DNA of 64,000 nt from Brevibacterium sp. JSBI002 (GTDB taxonomy: Bacteria; Actinomycetota; Actinomycetes; Actinomycetales; Brevibacteriaceae): assembly GCF_026013965.1 (NCBI RefSeq), contig NZ_CP110341.1, positions 1,116,001 through 1,180,000 on the forward strand, read 5' to 3'. Below the pieces are notes generated by a model, which did no database searches, was not told where the DNA came from, and worked only from the letters and a program-made list of their open reading frames with translations. The translations under genes were made by a program, and so were the position numbers. Shown piece after piece: positions 60,153-64,000 of this stretch (position 1 is its first letter; each line of letters opens with the position of its first letter).

Positions 60153-60990
60153 GTCTGGAGAGGCTCGAGATCGAAGGCACGTTCAACTTCCGTGATCTCG
60201 GCGGGCCGCCACCGAGGCGGGGGAGAGCCGAGTGCGATCCGGGAAGGTGTTCCGCGCCGACGGTCTGGCGCACCTGAGCGATCGGGCGCGTGCCGAAATC
60301 GGCGAACTCGGCATCGGCACGGTCATCGATCTGCGCGATATCGGCGAGAGGGCGAAGCTGCCCGATGCGCTCGACGGCCTCGACATCCGACATATCGAGC
60401 TGCCCGTCTTCGACGACCATTTCTTCCCCAGCAGACCATTGAGCAGGGAAGAGATGAAGGCCGCCGCCGAGGCGACAGGAATGGACCTCAGCGACCGGAG
60501 CCTCAGCCGCATCTACGACCTCATGATCACGCACTTCGGCCACCGGCTGGCCGCCGCCGTCGACCTGATCGCCGAACACTGCAGCGAGGGCGTGGTGTTC
60601 CACTGCTCTGCCGGGAAGGATCGCACCGGTGTGATCGGAGCGTTCCTGCTCGACCTCCTCGGTGTCGGGCGGCAGGAGATCATCGACGAATATGCGATCA
60701 CCTCCACCCACCTGTCCGGGGGTTTTCTCGAGGCGATCACTCGTAACTTCTCCGATGCCGGAATCTCCGGCAATCTCGCCGCGACCGCCACCGCTGCTCC
60801 TCCCGACCTCATGCACGAGGTCCTCGATCGGATCGAGGCCGAGCACGGGACCGCCTCGGCGAAGGACGGCGGTCAGCCAGGGGGAGTGGAGGCCTACCTG
60901 CTCGCGCACGGGATGGCCCCGGCGACGCCCGAGCGACTGCGGCAACGTCTGCTCGAATCCGAGTCCAACCGGGGCTCGGACCGAGGGTGA
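60149..60990 (+). pseudogene. Tyrosine-protein phosphatase (Y_phosphatase3), apparent frameshift near 60215
   Basis: A tyrosine/serine phosphatase of the PtpB/Y_phosphatase3 family. The natural start is ATG 60149, overlapping the mazG stop, and reads LERLEIEGTFNFRDLGGPPP, the family N-terminus. The rest, RVRSGKVFRADGLAHLS onward with the P-loop VVFHCSAGKDRTG, lies in the next frame (open from GTG 60232 to 60990). A one-base loss in the G run at 60217-60223 would explain it. If it is real, the product starting at 60232 lacks the NFRDLGG motif that packs against the active site and would probably be inactive. A sequencing error is equally possible. Confidence 0.78.
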
Positions 60991-61012
60991 GCCTGGGCGC
61001 GCGGTGCATTAA

Positions 61013-62347
<1,335 letters not shown>

Positions 62348-62369
62348 GGCCAGCCGGGCTCTGAACTCC

Positions 62370-62416
62370 CCGAGGCGGGGCCGGACGATCACAACGATCG
62401 CCCGGCCCCGCCTCGG
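62370..62416 (+). terminator. Terminator of eno
   Basis: Stem CCGAGGCGGGGCCGG / CCGGCCCCGCCTCGG plus inner GATC pairs, 23 bp after the stop. Confidence 0.85.
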
Positions 62417-62835
62417 TGTTTCCCGGTTCGGCTGTTCCCTCATCCGGGGTTTCTCGCTTCGAGTCTTCCCGCCTTCGGGTCTTCGTCCAGCCGGGGCTGC
62501 ACTTCTCACCGCGCAGTCTCCTCATCGCGACGATTCTCCGCTGCAGGGCCCGGCTCTTCGTGCCACCATCCGTCACCAGTCGTCTCATGCCTGCCCATCG
62601 GCGACTATTCTTCGCGTTCCTCGCAATTGGCACCGTTGCACAACTCTGACGAGTCACTGCGGGTGAGGGATGGTCGAGCACCTGTAGGAATTGCCAGCAA
62701 CGGTGCAGGATGAAACTCTCCACAACGCGCCCTTTGCGCCCAAATTCCTGACGCAAAGGGAGTGTGTGCCAGCAACGGTGCACGATGCGCCTGCGGTTGG
62801 CGATGCATCTGCGGCACAGATGCCCGCGGCGGGGA
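62417..62835. other. Non-coding stretch with short repeats and a hairpin
   Basis: This 419-bp region has no convincing gene. It contains a 20-bp direct repeat, GCCAGCAACGGTGCA..., at 62693 and 62768 (75 bp apart), an inverted related core (GCACCGTTGCA near 62632), and a 9-bp hairpin CCCTTTGCG/CGCAAAGGG (62730-62760). The hairpin could terminate the minus-strand DUF559 gene. Confidence 0.6.
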
Positions 62836-63858
62836 TCAGGCGGTGGCGTTCTGCGTACGGCGGATGACGCGGAGGATTTCATAGAATTTCGCCTCCTCGA
62901 ACAGTTCCTTCCAACTGATCCGAATCACCTGCCAGCCTTGGTCGCGCAGCCACTGCTCGCGTCGGCGTTCCTGTTCGAGCTCGTGGCGGGGGACACCTGA
63001 GCCCAGATAGAGCTTGCCGATGCCGTCGATCTCGACGATGAGGCGAGCCCGGCGGTGACAGAAGTCGACGCGGATATCGCGCTTCAATGGTTCGGCGTGA
63101 AACGTGACCTGCGGCTCCAGCCCCGTGATCCCGTGTTCGTAGAATCCCACTGCGGCGACAGCCTCGGCGGGTGATTCGCGACGTGAATCAGCCAGATCGA
63201 TGGCCAAACGCGCTTTCGCGGAGTTGCGCTTCTCCAAACATTGGGCGAACGTCGTGAGGATCTTCTCTCTGGTTGTCAGTTCGCGGTGCAGCGCATCATC
63301 GATCATCGGCACGGAGACGTCGAGGTTGTAGCTGCGGGCGACGTCGATGAGTGTGCGTTCGAGCGTGGTCACCTCGGCCCCGTCGATCGTCGCGCGGTGG
63401 TTCTTCGGGATGCGGCTGCCGCGGACGTGGATGGTCTTGAACTTGCGGTTCGTGCCGGGCCGGACGACCTCAACTTGGTGAGTGACAGGGTGGGAGATCG
63501 GCAGATTGTGGATGAGGGCCGCGGATATGTGCGAGAAGATCTCCGCCGGTGGGTTCGGTTTCGCATCGTCGATTCTCTGATCGGAACGTTGAGTGAAGTG
63601 AGCCATCACCGAGGCGCTGAGCTCGTTGATCTCGTCCCGAACGTCCCCATGTTCGATGAAGACCTGGTGGATCTGCTCGTCGATGCTCGCCCAGAGCGGG
63701 CGATGGAAGTCCAGCTCGCAGACACGGCGGACCAGATATGTGCCCCGTGACAGCCGCCGCAGACAGCACCTGCGGCCGCGCCTGATGTCGCCATGATTGA
63801 ATCCGAGCCGAAGGATGTCATCGGTGCTCAATAGTTTATACATGTATCTAAAATGCAT
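62836..63858 (-). CDS. DUF559-domain protein with N-terminal AbiEi-like winged helix
   Basis: A 340-residue protein. The N-terminus (LSTDDILRLGFNHGDIRRG, RRLSRGTYLV) resembles the winged-helix domain of AbiEi-type antitoxin-like proteins. The C-terminus has the DUF559/Vsr-like endonuclease pattern: VDFCHRRARLIVEIDGIGKL and RREQWLRDQGWQVIRISW (the D...E-x-D core and Arg/Trp block). Such proteins are common orphans in Actinobacteria; a nuclease role is plausible but unproven, and no partner toxin is nearby. The start is uncertain (ATG 63858 or 63843, neither with a ribosome site), and its upstream DNA is AT-rich compared with the rest of the window. Confidence 0.82.
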   Translation of the reverse strand: MHFRYMYKLLSTDDILRLGFNHGDIRRGRRCCLRRLSRGTYLVRRVCELDFHRPLWASIDEQIHQVFIEHGDVRDEINELSASVMAHFTQRSDQRIDDAKPNPPAEIFSHISAALIHNLPISHPVTHQVEVVRPGTNRKFKTIHVRGSRIPKNHRATIDGAEVTTLERTLIDVARSYNLDVSVPMIDDALHRELTTREKILTTFAQCLEKRNSAKARLAIDLADSRRESPAEAVAAVGFYEHGITGLEPQVTFHAEPLKRDIRVDFCHRRARLIVEIDGIGKLYLGSGVPRHELEQERRREQWLRDQGWQVIRISWKELFEEAKFYEILRVIRRTQNATA

Positions 63859-63894
63859 TAAACCACATCAAACGGCAATGCATGATTGCACTTC

Positions 63895-63914
63895 TGTGGA
63901 TAACTTTGTGGATG
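63895..63914 (-). promoter_or_regulatory. Pair of DnaA-box-like sites
   Basis: A perfect DnaA box (TTATCCACA on the minus strand, 63895-63903) and a near match (CATCCACAA, 63906-63914) lie 11 bp apart, one helical turn, just upstream of the DUF559 gene. Confidence 0.45.
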
Positions 63915-64000
63915 GAGCGCTGACCGGGCGGAGCTTTCGCGAGATAGCTGGTCGCAGGTCAGGTGATCGCCGGTAGCAATCTGCGGGCATCCGTCACCCG

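Noticed and set aside
62416..62649. 77-codon open frame after eno
   Set aside because: It overlaps the eno terminator and has no ribosome site or protein-like pattern.
62836..63858. AbiE-type phage-defence toxin-antitoxin locus
   Set aside because: Only an AbiEi-like winged-helix domain is suggested, fused to a DUF559 domain; no AbiEii nucleotidyltransferase gene is present in the window.

Overview
The window is chromosomal DNA of a high-GC actinobacterium, most probably Brevibacterium or a close relative. The 16S rRNA reads like that genus. Codon use is strongly GC-biased, GTG starts are common, and gene blocks such as clpS-DUF2017-MBL-rph-rdgB, glmU-prs, mfd-mazG-eno and purN-purH-DUF3017 are typical of Actinobacteria. 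No insertion sequence, prophage, integron or CRISPR array was recognised. Most of the window is core housekeeping DNA.

Layout. 1-5 kb: start of a sodium/proline symporter (putP), then a one-carbon cluster (purU divergent from glyA-folD), an acetyltransferase and exonuclease III. 5-7.6 kb: the cstA/ybdD carbon-starvation (pyruvate/peptide uptake) locus on the minus strand, with cstA damaged at both ends. 7.7-15.4 kb: trpS, an App1-like phosphatase, a nitronate monooxygenase, a valine/acyl-CoA catabolic operon (acyl-CoA dehydrogenase, 3-hydroxyisobutyryl-CoA hydrolase, enoyl-CoA hydratase) under a MarR regulator, and an SRAP-domain DNA-repair protein. 15.4-21.3 kb: a complete 16S-23S-5S rRNA operon with two upstream promoters and no spacer tRNA. 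21.4-31 kb: an acetyltransferase, NADP-glutamate dehydrogenase, a flavin reductase, a DUF3039/DEAD-helicase pair, pncB, and clpS to rdgB. 31-37.7 kb: a peptide/nickel-type ABC importer with a fused double ATPase and a linked amidase. 37.8-44.6 kb: a Pro/Gln/Gly-rich membrane protein, DUF6350, purN-purH-DUF3017 and a small MT0933-like stress/antitoxin protein. 44.8-62.4 kb: pcrA/uvrD helicase, tRNA-Gln, glmU-prs, an alpha/beta hydrolase, rplY-pth, rhomboid, an arylsulfotransferase-like lipoprotein, mfd, CsbD, mazG, a tyrosine phosphatase and eno. The end carries a DUF559 nuclease-like gene and a DnaA-box pair.

Most notable points. (1) A family of four ~56-bp near-perfect palindromes sits beside gene 3' ends; one copy carries compensatory base changes in both arms, so the hairpin itself appears to be conserved. 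(2) Three genes (dppC, DUF6350, tyrosine phosphatase) are each interrupted by an apparent single-base loss in a G/C run, and cstA has an in-frame TAA. These are either sequencing errors or real decay. (3) At least eight genes have a -10 box only 6-7 nt before the start codon, which implies widespread leaderless transcription. (4) rplY has a three-hairpin leader. (5) A MarR-type palindrome lies upstream of the valine operon. I did not find a clear new multi-gene defence or biosynthetic system.
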